DNA from: Undaria pinnatifida
Taxonomy: Eukaryota; Sar; Phaeophyceae; Laminariales; Alariaceae
NCBI GenBank assembly: GCA_012845835.1
Contig: JABAKD010000028.1
Location: 5,676,296 to 5,740,295 of the forward strand
Length of the DNA stretch: 64,000 nucleotides
Reading direction: 5' to 3'
The notes below the pieces were generated by a model that saw nothing but the letters and a program-made list of their open reading frames with translations, ran no database searches and was not told where the DNA came from. The translations under genes were made by a program, and so were the position numbers. Positions 32,590 through 45,155 of the stretch are shown piece after piece (position 1 is the stretch's first letter; the number at the start of each line of letters is the position of its first letter).

Positions 32590-33737
32590 TTTATTTGGTC
32601 ATTTGGGGGTACAGAAAAAATACGAGCGTGGAACGTGCCCGCGCTTGCCCGGAACGCCCTAAAATTCAATTCTGACGCGCTCGCATGACACCCGTAGCCC
32701 ATGCCGAGCACGCACACGGTTTTCGGTATTTGTTCGGGCATGGTATTGGGGCAAACGGGGCCGCGGCAAAGGAGGGAGCAACCTGGTCCCCTTTTTTGAC
32801 TAAATGTGGGGGGGTATAGACTACCCCACAATACGTACTAATTTTTTATCCTATACACATGTTTGACTGCATTTCTCCCCCATTAGACTGGGAACGGTAC
32901 CCCCGATTGACCGATTCTGACGCCCTCAAAAGCAAGCACAGCGGGCGGCTGCACGTCACCCGTTCAACGGCCCGAATAGACCACGAGCGAAACACCCAGT
33001 AATCGCGAATAGCTGCGGTCGTTTATCTCCGAAAACATTACGGAACAGGGAACAAGCCAAACGAAACAAATCTACAACGGTATCCAAGAAGAAGAAAAGC
33101 AAGCGGCCAACACCATATACCTGCTTTTTCTTAAGAAATGCGAACTTTAATCGACACAGTATCCTACTCTTCATAAGACTACGGCCATAAATGGGCACGT
33201 CCTGCCCGACGATAAAATATATGGCATCGGCCGCTTGTCTTCGCGGTTTCCGGTAAATATTTTCTTTGTTTAGTTTGTTTCTTGTACTCCGTCGTTGTTT
33301 CGGAGATAAACGACCGCAGCTTTTCGCGGTTACTGGATGTTCTGCTCGTGGTCTGTTTGGACCGTTGAGTGGTGACGTGTAGCCGCCCGCTGTGCTTGCT
33401 TTTGAAGGCGTCAGAATCGGTCAATCGGGGGTACCCTTTTCAGTCAAATGGGGGACAAATGTAGTCCAACAGGGGTATAGGATAAATTTAGTAGATTTTG
33501 TGGGGTATACCCCCGCACGTTTCAGTCAAAAGGGGGACCAGGTTGCTCCCTCTTTCGTCGCGGCCTCGTTTGCCCCAGTATCGTGCACGAAAAATAAAAG
33601 AAAACGGTGTGCGTGCTCGGCATGGGCTGCGAGTGTCATCCAAGCGCGTCAGAATTGAATCTTAGGCCGTTTGAGGCAAGCACGGGCACGTTCCGCACCC
33701 GTGTTTTCTCTGCACCCCCAAATGACCCAAACAATAC
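32590..33737. mobile_element. Foldback TIR element of 1.15 kb
   Basis: The left arm (about 32,590-33,060) and right arm (about 33,250-33,737) are inverted copies of one another. Paired words include GGTCATTTGGGGGT, CAATTCTGACGCG, GAGGGAGCAACCTGGTCC, GCGGGCGGCTGCACGTCACC-like and GCTGCGGTCGTTTATCTCCG. The unpaired centre is about 190 bases with no gene. Arms of about 480 bases recall MULE or foldback elements. No target duplication could be fixed. Confidence 0.8.
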
Positions 33738-33744
33738 CCTACTG

Positions 33745-35190
33745 TGACAATTTACCAAAATATGAACAAGGTGGAGCAACAGATCAAAGAAAAGCTTGAC
33801 CGCCCCGCAAGTAATGGACGGGGGCAGTGTCCAAGTGAGACCCCCGGAGATGCCAGAGATGCATCAACCGAGCACTTTCAGCAGGAAGATAAGAGTATGT
33901 TGTTCTGTATCCCCGTTTGCATACACGATGTTTTTATTCCGAACCTCTCAAGCTGTTTTTTCTCTCTACCGGAACAATCAGCAATGGAATGACCTGTGGT
34001 ATGGGATCATAAGTCATTTTATTTTGCCTGACCGAGTGATTGAGCGCTGGTAACACATATTCTCGAACGATAAAGGAAAGGTGTGTTGATCTTGAAACGC
34101 GTAGGGCAGCGATGGACCTGCCGAGCAGGGTACTGAACACCACATGTAACATGCATTAACCCATTAAAAGCCCCAAAACCCCTTGCTATACAAATTCCAA
34201 GTAACTTTTCCACAAAACGGGTTTCCACGTGTATAGGTGTTAACATTCCTGTTGCGAATAGCTGCAGTTCTCGTCTGTGGCCTGAAGGTTTGACGACCGT
34301 CGTACCCGTGGTTTGTTGATTCCACCTCGTGAATGCCAGATAATAATGCTAGTGAGTACTTGCCGAGTACCCGAAACTGATATTTCGGCCATCACATCCG
34401 GAGTAGATACGTAAATGATTTAAACTTGACACTTTCGCCATTTTTTCGTTTAGATTTTGGCTCTCATCATACAAGTTTACTATTGTCTTTTGAGCTTTTC
34501 CCACAAACTGATTTCTGGATTTTGTGCTGCTTCTTCTGTGGCTGTATGATGTGATATGGCACTAAGTATCGTTATCCATTTACCGTACGTTTCTGTTCCA
34601 CTGGCAAAACATGTTGTGCAGTGTTTAGCTTTTTACTTTTCGGCGCTGCTTCTTCGCCGCTGCTGCTGCTTGCTGCGTTTTGCCCGAATCAACAGTAACT
34701 ATGTAAGGAAGTGTGCTGTACTATCGTACGTTGTTGTTTTATGTCACGGCTGGTTCTGCTACTCAATCATATTAAGTTGTTTTCTGTGTAACTAACACTC
34801 TCATCGCGCACGTGGTCCCCAGCGCTATAATGTTAACGGTGTCTTATACGATTCAAACAGAAAAGCTACAGATGCACGAGCAATTCGGGTGTTAGGTTGA
34901 TTCGGGCTTTCTAATATCACACGCAACCCACGGTGTTGCAACACGACTCCGAAGGGAAACCTTGTACCTGGTGTGTTTTGCTTGCTTCAACCTGAAATCA
35001 GTAACGCACGTGGGCTTTCGGCACTGCCTGATGATCGAGCACTAATGTGCTCGTATCTGGCATTAGACTATCAAGCAAAGGGTGTTTGTTGTTGCTTTCT
35101 CTTTTTTGCGAACTCGTGGAACAACAACCCGTGAGTCTCTCCGACATGTCACAGCAACTACAGACTGCTGCGTGACTGCACTTCATTGTT
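33745..35190. other. No recognisable gene
   Basis: About 1.4 kb upstream of the 7TM-RGS gene with only short frames. Any promoter of that gene would lie here or in the SINE fragment that follows, but I see no clear core promoter motif. Confidence 0.35.
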
Positions 35191-35194
35191 TTTT

Positions 35195-35275
35195 AGGTTC
35201 CCATCCCATTCGCTATTCTCGCGTTACTCCCGCGCTCCATTCCAGTAGTAACTTAGATTCGGGGTCATATGCTGC
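35195..35275 (-). mobile_element. SINE body fragment
   Basis: It matches the body of the two full SINEs (CTCGCGTTACTCCCGCGCTC, AGTAGTAACTTAGATTCGGG) without the tRNA-like head. It lies about 220 bases before exon 1 of the 7TM-RGS gene. Confidence 0.55.
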
Positions 35276-35494
35276 TGTATTGTTCCACGTACGTATCACA
35301 GATACATATAATGCATCATAACGATCTTACGCAACAAGATCAACGTCTCTTCTTGCGCAGAGAGCCAACGTATTTGTCGAAAGTAACGACATTATTCGTG
35401 TATACTCACCACCGTTACGAATCCTACCCCCCATCACGAGCTAGCACGATGTTGATGCTCATTTCGCTGACTGCACATTACCGGTTGCATGCAG

Positions 35495-38400
35495 GTCGTC
35501 TGGAGCGGGACGATGCATGCCGTCACAACGGCTCTGATCGTGGTGGCTCTCCTCAACGCGTGCTTGTGGCCGAGATTGCTCTGGCAATTGTGGGCCCTGA
35601 GACACGAGTTCGAGATAGCGGCAAGGGCTCCCGTCATCGTTGGGATAAGTGGAGTGGGGGCTCTAATTTTGATGCTTGCCGTACTCGCGCACTGGATCCT
35701 TCTGTTGGAAAGCAAGGGCTTGCCCTGCTACATGATGCTTTTCGCATCCTACCTATGTGAGTGCATCTCTGCTGTCGTTCTGGGGCAAAGCGTAGTTTCC
35801 TAAAATTTGAGCTCTCCTATCTCGTGCACACTGAAGCTACGTATTAGACTATACGACTTACTTTACAACACCGTGAGAGAAAGGCAAGCAGGTGCTTGAA
35901 GCTCGATCGAGAGTATACCTGGCAGGCCCCGACCACTGTAGAGTTGATGTAAACAGACTGCAGTAGCATTGCTCGTAATAGCTACTAGAAGCGTTGTGTG
36001 CAAATAACAATTTTACATCGTGCGGCATACGGTAATCAGGTGGTGCCAATTGTATATTGGGACTCTCCGGAAACTGCGCTACACTTGTATCGCACGATAA
36101 TCAGAGGAAATACTCGGAAAACGGAATACCATATCATGAGATGGGTGTTTGGCGTCACTTTTCGGCACACAAGGAATCCACCACAAAAGGCACGCTCTGA
36201 TAGCTGGGCCATTAGTCTAGTCACTTCATCTCTACATCGGCATATTACCACAAGCACCAGGGCTTCTAACCTCACAGGTTGATTTCCACCGATACGTGGC
36301 ACAAGGTTCACCGGTTTGTGGTGTGCGGAACACGGGCCGATTTAGCAACAACCTCCTACCAATCATAGAACCAAATAAGCCAGTAGCACGCGTCTTACGG
36401 ATACGCACGATATAAACAGCGACGAACAGAGCACGGCGATCGGAGGCCGGACCATATTATATAGTAGCGAGCATATCCCAGCCCGTCGGTTCCCTACTCA
36501 CCCACCCTCCGCAGACAGTCGAAATTGTAATCCATATGCAAGACAGTGCGTACAAGATGCCGAAGTCTGCCTCACGAGCGGTTCTATGTAGAATTCAGCG
36601 CACCCTTCATGCGACCGGTCGATCATCTCACGGCGCTTCGCGCTCCGTGCGCGCAAAGTCTGCCTGGTCGGTGAAAACTCAACGTTCTACGTTCCACCGT
36701 TGTAGGGGTGTGAGGGTCTACGGTCATATGTACTAAGGCCGTGCATGGCAACGATGATTAACTTTCCTGCAGCTATGTTCATAAGACCACGGAACAACGT
36801 GGTGGGCAGTCGGAACGCGCTGATACGCAAATACGACTTTTAAGTATGCAGTATCCCGTATGCAGTAAATACCGTATCTACCACAACCTTGTGTGAGTTC
36901 GTTGGCTAATGTATATGCCGTCATGCTCTCCCTCCAAAGAGATGGGTGAAAGGCGCCAAGGCAGCACCTCGCAGCCTTTTTGGCGATCGACCGGGACGAT
37001 TTTGTTTTTTTTATCCTCCGGCGGATGGGGAGAAAAAAAGCTTTTTTAGCTCACCACACTTCCACGTTTTCTCATACGCGTCGTGTGTCGATTTAACTCA
37101 GTAGCTTTCGCAGCCCAACGCTAGCTGGCGCACCCTAGGGATCCCATTGTAGGTATAGCGTAAGCTGTCCCTATCAGTGGTCTTCGTTACATCCCCGGCA
37201 GCGCAAGCTGCCGTCGTATACGGATGCGTGTGTATGTCGACCCGGCCTGTCCCCTGGGGGTCAGGTTCGGTGGAGATAGCCACCCGGAATGTAATCTTTC
37301 CGGGTAGTGTGGGACTTGCGTAAGCTCACCCACTAACAAAACCCCTAGCCATGGGAGATGGCCTTCCGCCGGACTTGGTCCAGTTACGGTCCACCCTACC
37401 CATTCGGGCGTTGGTCCTCGGGACGAGTTCCTTGGATCTGCCGTCAAGCAAGGGTGCCCGAATCAAGGCACACCGATTCATCTAGCCGTATCGTGAGTTA
37501 TTTACAACCTTTTCAAGCATGCAGAGTTTGTGAATTTTATTAGTCTTGTGGTATCCTCATCATACACAAACCACCACCCACCGTGCTCTGGCATATTTAT
37601 TGTCGCGTCTGACGTCGGCCGTTCCCCCTCCCCTTGCCTCAAGGCATCGCGATCTTCATGTTTCCGTATTGTCTTCGCGCCATTCAGATGGTAGTTGCTT
37701 ACGATACGCCCTACCGGCTGAAATACGCCCGATACGTCAAGACGAAGAACATCTTGAAAATGTCAGTGCTAATCGGGGCTGCACTCTTGGTTGCTGCCTG
37801 GTACGTCATGTACAGCATGCCGGAACGCTACTCCAGGTGCAACTTTTACACTAACGTGTAGCCATGGTTAGTCTTGGAAGCGTTTCCCATGTATTTGTTC
37901 ACGTGAGCATTCCGGTACACCATATAAAGGTATTATTCACAACATTACACCCGGGCACATCTCAAGCCGTGTGCTGCCTGCGGCGCGTCAACACACGTAG
38001 AACGACAAATAAACTTGAAAGTGCCGTGTTATAATAGAGCAAGCGTGCGATATACGATGGTTCATACTAGCCCCGTGTCATCCACTTCCTTGCGTTAGAG
38101 ACCGACTTTAAAAATACACCAGCGCCAACCGAGCAGCCCGCGTTGGTTCATGTGGTCGAAAATTTGATCGCCAGCTTGTTTCGCGATTATGTTCCTCTCA
38201 CGTTCCAACGGGGCTAGCGCTTACATTACGCCGATGACCTCTGTTTTTCTTGGTTTTGAACGGCAGCGATCAATACGGCTGCTTCTTCTTCAACGAGAGA
38301 CGGGTCCTTGAGCTCACACTCCTTCTAGGTATCGGACCGACGATCTTCTCCATGTTCAAGCTCATGAGAGTGAATGATGTGTTTGGTATCGGGCCGGAGA

Positions 38401-39168
38401 TCATCCGCGTGATCATACCCATTTTGCTCACCGCAGGTACGCCGTGCACACATATTTTCCGGAAAAGGAGGTTGTAACGCATTCAAGGGCCGAAGCGTTA
38501 GGACACCGGTTTAGGGGATTCGAGTGTGGGGGCCACCTCAATAGGGAACCATGAAAATACTTCTGGCAAGGGACCGAGATATACAAAATATACGATTTTC
38601 TGTAATTTGTACCAGGTTGCCTTTAGTTTTGGTATCCACGACGAACCGCCGGTGGCGCAATGCAGCAGGCGTCACTCCCATCCCAGCGTTCTTGCTGGAC
38701 GACCAAATACGATAGAGCAAAGGTCGAGGATGTTGCGTTACTCGCAACATGAGCATACAGTTGTGCGCGTAGCGTTCGAATCAAATGCGTCGAAAGGTTT
38801 GGCCATGTTCACATTTTCCCGGGAATCCACACAGACAGGCCGGCCGCGATGTCAATCTTTCAAGTTCTTAGATCACTTTTTCCGTCTTTCTTGTGAACGG
38901 TGACATATGGAAACTTCAGCCTCTTGCCTTTGTACCGAGAACCAGCGGTGGTCGTACGCCAACGGCGTGTGCGTGTGCAAACTCGTGTTTTACCTATTTT
39001 GTTTAACGCTTGTCCACCGTGTCATTCCCACTTGATGCGTTCGCTTGAAGTGGCTCTGACAATAATTCAGGAGCTGCTGCACGCAAACATCCTTGAGGAC
39101 TCGCGCGCCATTCACTCCTGGGTGGAAATTTGCGTTTTTGGTTGCGTGGTCAACGCTATATTTTGGAG
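35495..39168 (+). CDS. 7TM-RGS G-protein regulator, membrane exons 1-5
   Basis: The 5' half of one gene that continues at 49,277. Exons: 35,495-35,756 (likely start ATG 35,513; an in-frame ATG also at 35,489), 37,644-37,836, 38,267-38,436, 38,627-38,670 and 39,071-39,168. Junction phases are 1, 2, 1, 0 and 2, all compatible. Donors include GTGAGTGC, GTACGCC and GTAAGTGA. They encode seven hydrophobic segments: ALIVVALLNACLWPRLL, VIVGISGVGALILMLAVLAH, MMLFASYL/CIAIFMFPYCL, MSVLIGAALLVAAWYVMY, LTLLLGIGPTIFSMFKL, IIRVIIPILLTAVLV and VEICVFGCVVNAIFW. LRAIQMVVAYDTPYRLKYAR after segment 3 and VNDVFGIGPEIIRV before segment 6 fit 7TM-RGS proteins. Exon 4 is the weakest (donor GTCACT). It should be a plasma-membrane receptor-like regulator. 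Confidence 0.72.
35760..37640. other. Intron 1 of the 7TM-RGS gene
   Basis: About 1.9 kb between exons 1 and 2. It contains a stem-rich stretch at 37,090-37,470 (for example CCCGGAATGTAATCTTTCCGG) that is open on the - strand but has no recognisable product. No other feature was seen. Confidence 0.5.
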
Positions 39169-39614
39169 GTAAGTGACTCAAGCTCGTATACAAGGGTCGA
39201 CCTACGATCCATTTTTTATCAAACGAATCGTGTATATGACAGGCTAAATGCAACCGAACGATGGCCAGTTGCGACACCAACTCGCAGTTCGCCTCGAAAT
39301 GCCGTTTCTATGCGCGAGATGGTCACGCGTTAGGCAGCGTCAGGTAGCTTAAGATGTTGAAACATATCACACATCGTGGCTAGTACCATACTACAATCCT
39401 GCTGCTGCGAACAATCATACTCTTAAGACTCCGCAAAATGGCAGTACTGCATACAATGTATCATGCTGCATTCAAGGCCCCTTTTGGCTGCGGCGACACG
39501 CATCTTTGATGGTTAAGTATTGGCGCAAGAGCTTCCATCTGTAGGAGTGTAGGGGTCTGGCGTTTGGATCCACGCTTTAGTTTGTGTATTCCCTGGTAGT
39601 GTGTGAGATGAGCA

Positions 39615-40222
39615 TTCGAAGATCTTTTGAATCAAGTGTGCACCGCCCGACGCGAGATGCAGAACGGCAGATCTCACTCGTCGGTCTTCATTCGACCAAT
39701 ACAGTTGTTGTGTGAGTGTGCCTTTGCATTGCATCAGGAGCAGAAGAGAGATCACTTGGGAACAGTAGCGACCGACGTCCACCGCATGTGCCATCATGGC
39801 TCATGACTCGACAGCACTAACAACCCGAGTGTTAGGCCTGGGCTGGACCTCCGCTGGCCTCCCACATATGCAGGGAGTCTACAGGAACTTGTGTACGCTC
39901 CAAAAGTTCAATCACACTATAGCACTTATTGTTTCGCGCATACTGCATTCTACAGATGTCTGGTTTTGTCCCCCTCACGCGGGTTGGTCTATATAGTTTC
40001 GGTGTGCAGGACGAGGCTGACCGTCTTAGTCCTGTTGACCCTGGCATTAGCAGGGGAGTCACCGACCTGTGTCCTTCACGGGGGTACACCTGTATCCTTC
40101 ACGAGGGTACACACATCCCGTAACACGCGCGATCGAAGAGTCACACGCAGCTTGCAAAGCCGAGTTTTGATCAAGATTCCTTTTTGGTCGATCTCACACA
40201 CACAGCTCAAGTGTATTGTTTC
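39615..40222 (+). mobile_element. Family B repeat, copy 2
   Basis: It aligns over about 610 bases with 7,160-7,772 in the same orientation, with moderate divergence and a few small indels. The right end reads TCGATCTCACACACACAGCT, so the terminal motif here carries an extra CACA. Confidence 0.75.
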
Positions 40223-40229
40223 GTTTGTC

Positions 40230-40620
40230 ATGTAGACTAGACTATATGTGAAGGAACCACTGTATGCACGTACGGAACAGAGTTTTCATGGTATTTTTTT
40301 GGGGAGATCGTATTCTTCGGTGGTTGAGTAATACCATAAACAACGTTCAACCTTGCAAGTTGGCCTACAGCAGTAGCTACGTGCCTATGCACCAGAGGGC
40401 ATTAATTAGCTGTTGCTGCGCTGTTGCGTGGGGGCAATATTCGAGTCAACATGCTAACCGTTTCGTGCAACAGTCGCCGCGAGGCTGGTGCGCGCAGCGC
40501 AACACGCGATTTTTGGGCGCGAAACATTTTCCGCCGCTAGCTAGCGAAACATTTGATTGCCCCATTTTTCACCGCAGGCCCAAAAACGAATGTTGGAGCA
40601 TTTGTTTCGCCACAGGCGAT
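40230..40620. other. Spacer within intron 5
   Basis: No gene. Two copies of GCGAAACATTT around 40,520-40,550 are the only structure noted. Confidence 0.35.
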
Positions 40621-40624
40621 ATAT

Positions 40625-40683
40625 ATGAGTTTCAACAAAATCTTCGATCTCACAGCTGGAGTGCATTTTCATTTTTTATAATA
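40625..40683 (-). mobile_element. Family A outer end (solo)
   Basis: It reads TGAGTTTCAACAAAATCTTC, GATCTCACAGCTGGAGTGC and CATTTTTTATA, the outermost 55 bases of a family A right arm. The next element is inserted directly at its edge. Confidence 0.8.
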
Positions 40684-41844
40684 GAGTGTTTGCGAAAATA
40701 CGTTTCTAAAAATTTACTTGCCTTCCGCTAAAAAAAGTAAATTGCCTTCCCACCGAGTTTTTGGTGTGTTTGCGCTAGCGGTAAACAAAATCCTGCAGGC
40801 GACGCCTCCGAAATTTAGAAGGGAAACGGGGATGTGCGCGATTGTAATATACGTACGAGTACAGCAGCAGCAGTGCGAGTTACTGCTCTATAGTACTATA
40901 CGATACGAGTACTCGTTGTACGTACTCCAGTCTCGAGCCTCTCGTTTCAGGTGCAGCAGTACCTGGAACACGGTACATGCAAGCACCCAACAGACTACAA
41001 ATTAGTAGAGGTATGGCGGTCTGTCTCGCGCGTAAAAACACCTTGTGAGCAGGGACTACCTCATTACACGTGCTACAAGCAGAGCAACGCCTTCCTCATG
41101 CGACGGAAGGGAAGGCGAAGCGCAGTTTCCCCATGGAACGTGGACCTGTTATTGCGAAGCACCACCCTGCGAAGAATCTGCACGCAGCGGTTTAGGGCAG
41201 AGGAGTTTCCGCTCCTCTGCCCTAAACCAAAAGTCATGCCACGCTTCAGTCGCGGTGATGTTGGAGAAGCGCGGTGGCTGCTGTCGCACAGATGGACCGA
41301 TACGAGTCCTATCTTGCCAGATGCGGCACACGATAGCCGCAATCAAGGCGCGTGGTGTCGCTCTCTGCGTTGAGGCTCCTCTCCGCGTGCGTGCGTTCGA
41401 CTCCGCCAGCTGCGAGAAGTTCACCACAGCTTGCAGCAAGCGCTGAACCCTTGGTCACGGACGCAGAGGGCAGCAACAGACGGTTCATCACCGGCCTGCT
41501 GCATATCTCTGATGTTACGCCTGTGCGTCGTGCTCAGGGTACTACCCTCTCCATCCTCCGTGCGTTCGTTGCTTGTACTGCTGCTGTGCAAACAGCGGTG
41601 CTTGTCCTGTTTGTCCCGTGGTTGGGGCGCTATAGACCCTTGCAGAGGCGTTCTGCCTCGGACAAATGCTCGGTGTATTGTAGGCCAATGAAACAGAGAG
41701 ACAAAATTTACCGTAACTTTTGACCAAAACCTACCTTCGACAAAGTACATTTTTGCCTTTTTTTCAAAAATTTACCGCAAATATTGCCTTCGGGACAATT
41801 TTTGAAAAAGTAAATTTTTAAAAAACGTACTTTCGCAAACACTC
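40684..41844. mobile_element. TIR element of 1.16 kb with 5-bp target duplication
   Basis: The left end GAGTGTTTGCGAAAATACG and the complement of the right end, GAGTGTTTGCGAAAGTACG, match, and the similarity continues through TTTAAAAATTTACTT. TAATA flanks it on both sides (40,679-40,683 and 41,845-41,849); a plain TA duplication is also compatible. The inside has frames on both strands of up to 140 residues with no recognised transposase. It is therefore probably non-autonomous. It sits exactly at the outer edge of a family A end. Confidence 0.85.
41189..41228. other. Perfect 17-bp hairpin inside TIR element
   Basis: GGTTTAGGGCAGAGGAG and its exact complement are separated by the six bases TTTCCG. 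The stem is perfect, although the element itself has diverged ends. Confidence 0.95.
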
Positions 41845-41849
41845 TAATA

Positions 41850-42470
41850 TATAGCGTCTATTTTTCTTCGAAGGCATGTTTTGTTTTGGGGGGGCTTTTT
41901 TCAAAATCGCCGTACGTAGGGGATATGTTTTTTGAAGCACCGTTTCTTGTCCAATTGTGGCCGTAGTTGAACGTTTCTCAGGCCCCATTTATTTCCCATT
42001 AGCTATTATTGTCGAAAGCAAAAATGTGGAACCTTTTGCTATTCGCATTAGGCTTTTATTCTTTCTAGGCAACATTTTCTTTTCGCCGCGGTAGACGAAC
42101 ATATAATAAAGAGGCTTTCTTCGGTATCTGCCATACGTAATGTTTGGTTAAGCACGTTTTAATTTTGTGGTATGTCATTCACCGTACGTATCATAGGTGT
42201 GATTATTAATATTTTTTTCACTTTTCGCCGTCGTCGTCGATCTGCTTTTTTGAGGAAACGGTTACACTTACGCGGTAATACAAAAATATTACAAAGAAAC
42301 ACAAATAAGGCGAAATAGGCATTGTTTGTTTCAGGCACCTTTCTCTATTCTTCGACGGCGCTTTCCGCGGCGTTTACAGGAATATTTTTACAGTAAAACT
42401 TTTTACAGTATACAAAGCGTCCTGCACGGACTATATGTCCCATCGCATACCAATGCCGAACACGACGGAA
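41850..42470. other. AT-rich spacer within intron 5
   Basis: No gene or recognisable repeat. Confidence 0.4.
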
Positions 42471-42479
42471 GACACTAGG

Positions 42480-44320
42480 GCTGGAACAGCTGTGCCTGCC
42501 CTACGTATGCCTACAGAAGCACCGGCAGCGATTATTCCCGCGGCTCCAGCAAACAGCCGGCGGCAGCAGCAGTAGCCGCAGCGCTAGAGGCTGCGAGGGC
42601 TGCGGCGAGCTCAAGAAGGCAGCACGCAGCAGCAAGGGGCGTATGTAGCAGCCGTAGGAGCACCGCAAAGCAATAGTGGCACCTATACTGCGTGACGAGC
42701 TTACGAGTAGAACCCATGGGTGACGCAGGTATATTCCAGGGATTCGCGGAATATGCTATGATTCACCAGGTACTGCCGTCACGCGTCAAGTGCTGATGTC
42801 ACGTTACCGGCAGCCGCAACGATATGCTGTTAGCACGAGGATCTTAATGCATCACTTTTTGGGCGCAAGAACAGTATCGGTAAGCCAGGACATCATCAAA
42901 CAGGTATTCGCGGTAGCACAGCAAACCAGCACCGATAGGTAAAAAGCGCTCGTAGCAGCGGCTAATTTAGGCAATGGCCCCCAGCTACTATGAAATATGC
43001 TACCGACAACCGACGTATTGTGATGGACCAATCCATGTCATGCGCTGTGCATCATACTTATTGTGGAGTTATCAAATTATTGTTTGTACCGCGCCGGTAC
43101 ATGTCGAGGAAGGTGTACTGCGCTGGTACATGTCGAGGAAAGTGCCATGCTTCAGCGTGAGACTCCGGAGTTATTGAGGAGCAGGTGTTCGGCGGCTTCA
43201 CTGTCTAAACAAGCGGACGTTTGGGACTAGATGGGTCCGGCTGGCCACCCATTGCGCGACACAACTTTATCCTTCCTAGTGAAGCGGGGTCAGAGTCTAC
43301 ATAATTTTCGTCCCTGTATCGGCCGAATACCGGTCTAAACGAGATAGCACCCCGAAACGGCAGGATGCTTCGAGGGGAAAGGGCGAACCTTCAACAAATG
43401 CGTATGCGCGGAATCACTCATGGTGCCCATTATACGCGAAATATCGAGGACCAGCGGCGCCCGCCAGCACCAGTTGATGTGGAAAATCACATGACATAGC
43501 TGAGGCACCTGCAAGCGGCGAGGTGTCCGACCACGTTCATACGCACTCCTTCATGCAGGAGGCTCTTGTGAGCAAGTCGATGGGGCATGCGGAAGCAGGA
43601 GTAATCACGAAGAGCGGAAGGTGGAAGATGGAGACGCTAGCCGCGCACTGCATCTGATCGACCAAGTGTACATAGCCCTCGAGCGTAGAACAGACAACAG
43701 GGCCACGACTGCGTGACCGCGAGCGGGTTGCCACTGCCGTCGGCCGTTCAATTAGTTCACCCACGTGCACGCCGAACTACACGTAGAGTGTACCAGCACA
43801 TAAGCAAGTTTGGGTGAGACAACGCAGCGCCCCGGTAGGTGGCCGACGACAACAAAAATGCCACAAGGAAGTTTGGGTAGAACCCCCGACCGGGGCAGGA
43901 GGCCTCATCCAACCCAATAACACACTGAATGATCGGCGGCAGCGTGTGATAATGCTGTAGTAAAATCGCTGCCGAATGAGACGAATCCATATTTGGTACA
44001 AAATCGGGTTCCAGCATTTGGTGCAAATCACCAAAAGCATGGACGCAATCGCCTCTCACTCCGGTCAAGCCTAACTTCCTTGCGAGACCAGGGAAAAAGG
44101 CACAGGAAAACGTCAGACCTTCCCACCCGCCCTATAAGCTTCGTAGTCTTTTTCTGCACGGCCATTTCAATCCCAGGGACGGGCATCGAGCTGAGGGCGC
44201 ACTTATCACGGAGTTTACCCCGGGCGAGGACCACCTGCCTCGCGGTAGGACGCCTTATCCAACCCAATACTTACGTTGAATGATCGCTGGAAGCGTAAGA
44301 GAATATTTTAGTATCGCTGC
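42480..44320 (+). other. Decayed coding-like sequence with internal duplication
   Basis: The + strand has protein-like stretches broken by stops and frame changes: APAAIIPAAPANSRRQ near 42,515, MRMRGITHGAHYTRNIEDQ near 43,400, VSKSMGHAEAGVITKSGRW near 43,575. Two diverged blocks about 345 bases apart share CATCCAACCCAATA, TTGAATGATCG and AGTATCGCTGC-like words (about 43,900-43,975 and 44,250-44,325). It looks like a decayed mobile-element gene, but I cannot name the family. Confidence 0.3.
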
Positions 44321-44329
44321 ACTGATGCA

Positions 44330-44725
44330 CGATAGGGCGAAACAAGCGTTGTACTGGAAAGAAAGGAACCATCTAGAGCAGGTAGCCTGTCATACCGGGT
44401 TCCACCGGCCAAGGAGATATTGCGTGCAGCACGAAGAAAGGTCAAAGGAGGGGGGGTGGGTTCAGTTTTGCCATACCTTTTTCTGGTGCGGCGTCTTCGG
44501 CCATATGCTGGCTTATCCTAGGGTTTTGCTGCTGATGCTGATGTGCTACTCGAGCGGCAACATGGAACAGTAGAAACGACACAGACACTGTGGGCATTGG
44601 GAACGTCACCGATCACCGACCCTGGCTGACAATGGCAAATGATTAATAATTTTATGTTTTATCGCTTAACCTGGGTGTAGCGATGCTCCTGACTTCGGGA
44701 GTGTGAGTGTGATCAGCTCGTTTCC
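44330..44725. other. Spacer within intron 5
   Basis: No supported feature. Confidence 0.35.
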
Positions 44726-44730
44726 GCTTG

Positions 44731-45155
44731 AAGACATCCCAAGGCATCCTGATACACGCCCTTCGAGGTTCGGGAGGCGCTTAAACACGTTCGTTCCTTG
44801 GTTTTCAGGCGTGTATTCGCGCATATATCGCAATTGTTTCGCTTTCGACGGCCATCCGGGGGCCATCCTAGGACCTTCCGGGGGCCCTCCCGGGGGGCCC
44901 TCTGGGGGCCCTCCCGAGGCCTTCCGGGCCCCCCTCACGGGGCCCCGCTGGGGGCGACATCCCAAGGCATCCTGATCACGCCTTTTCGAGGTTCGGGAGG
45001 CGGTTAAACGCATTTCATTACTCTGGTTTAAGGCGTACATTCGCTCGTAAATTGCATTTTTTTTTGCCTCCGGCGACCGTCCGGGGCCCCTCCAGGGGCC
45101 CTCCCGGGGGGCTCTCCGGGAGACCCTGCGGGAGCATTCCGCGCCTGCAGCGAGC
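44731..45155 (+). repeat. GC-rich duplication of about 230 bp
   Basis: Two units begin GACATCCCAAGGCATCCTGA (44,731 and about 44,958), continue with CGAGGTTCGGGAGGCG and end in arrays of GGGCCCTCCCGGGGG. Proline- and glycine-rich frames across it come from these arrays. Confidence 0.8.

Noticed and set aside
32080..32831. Cys-rich - strand open frames of up to about 207 residues
   Set aside because: They are created by AGCAC and GGCAC pentamer arrays read in reverse.
42532..42717. Ala-rich - strand frame
   Set aside because: It mirrors a GCAGCAG-rich stretch. The + strand shows better, though broken, coding texture.
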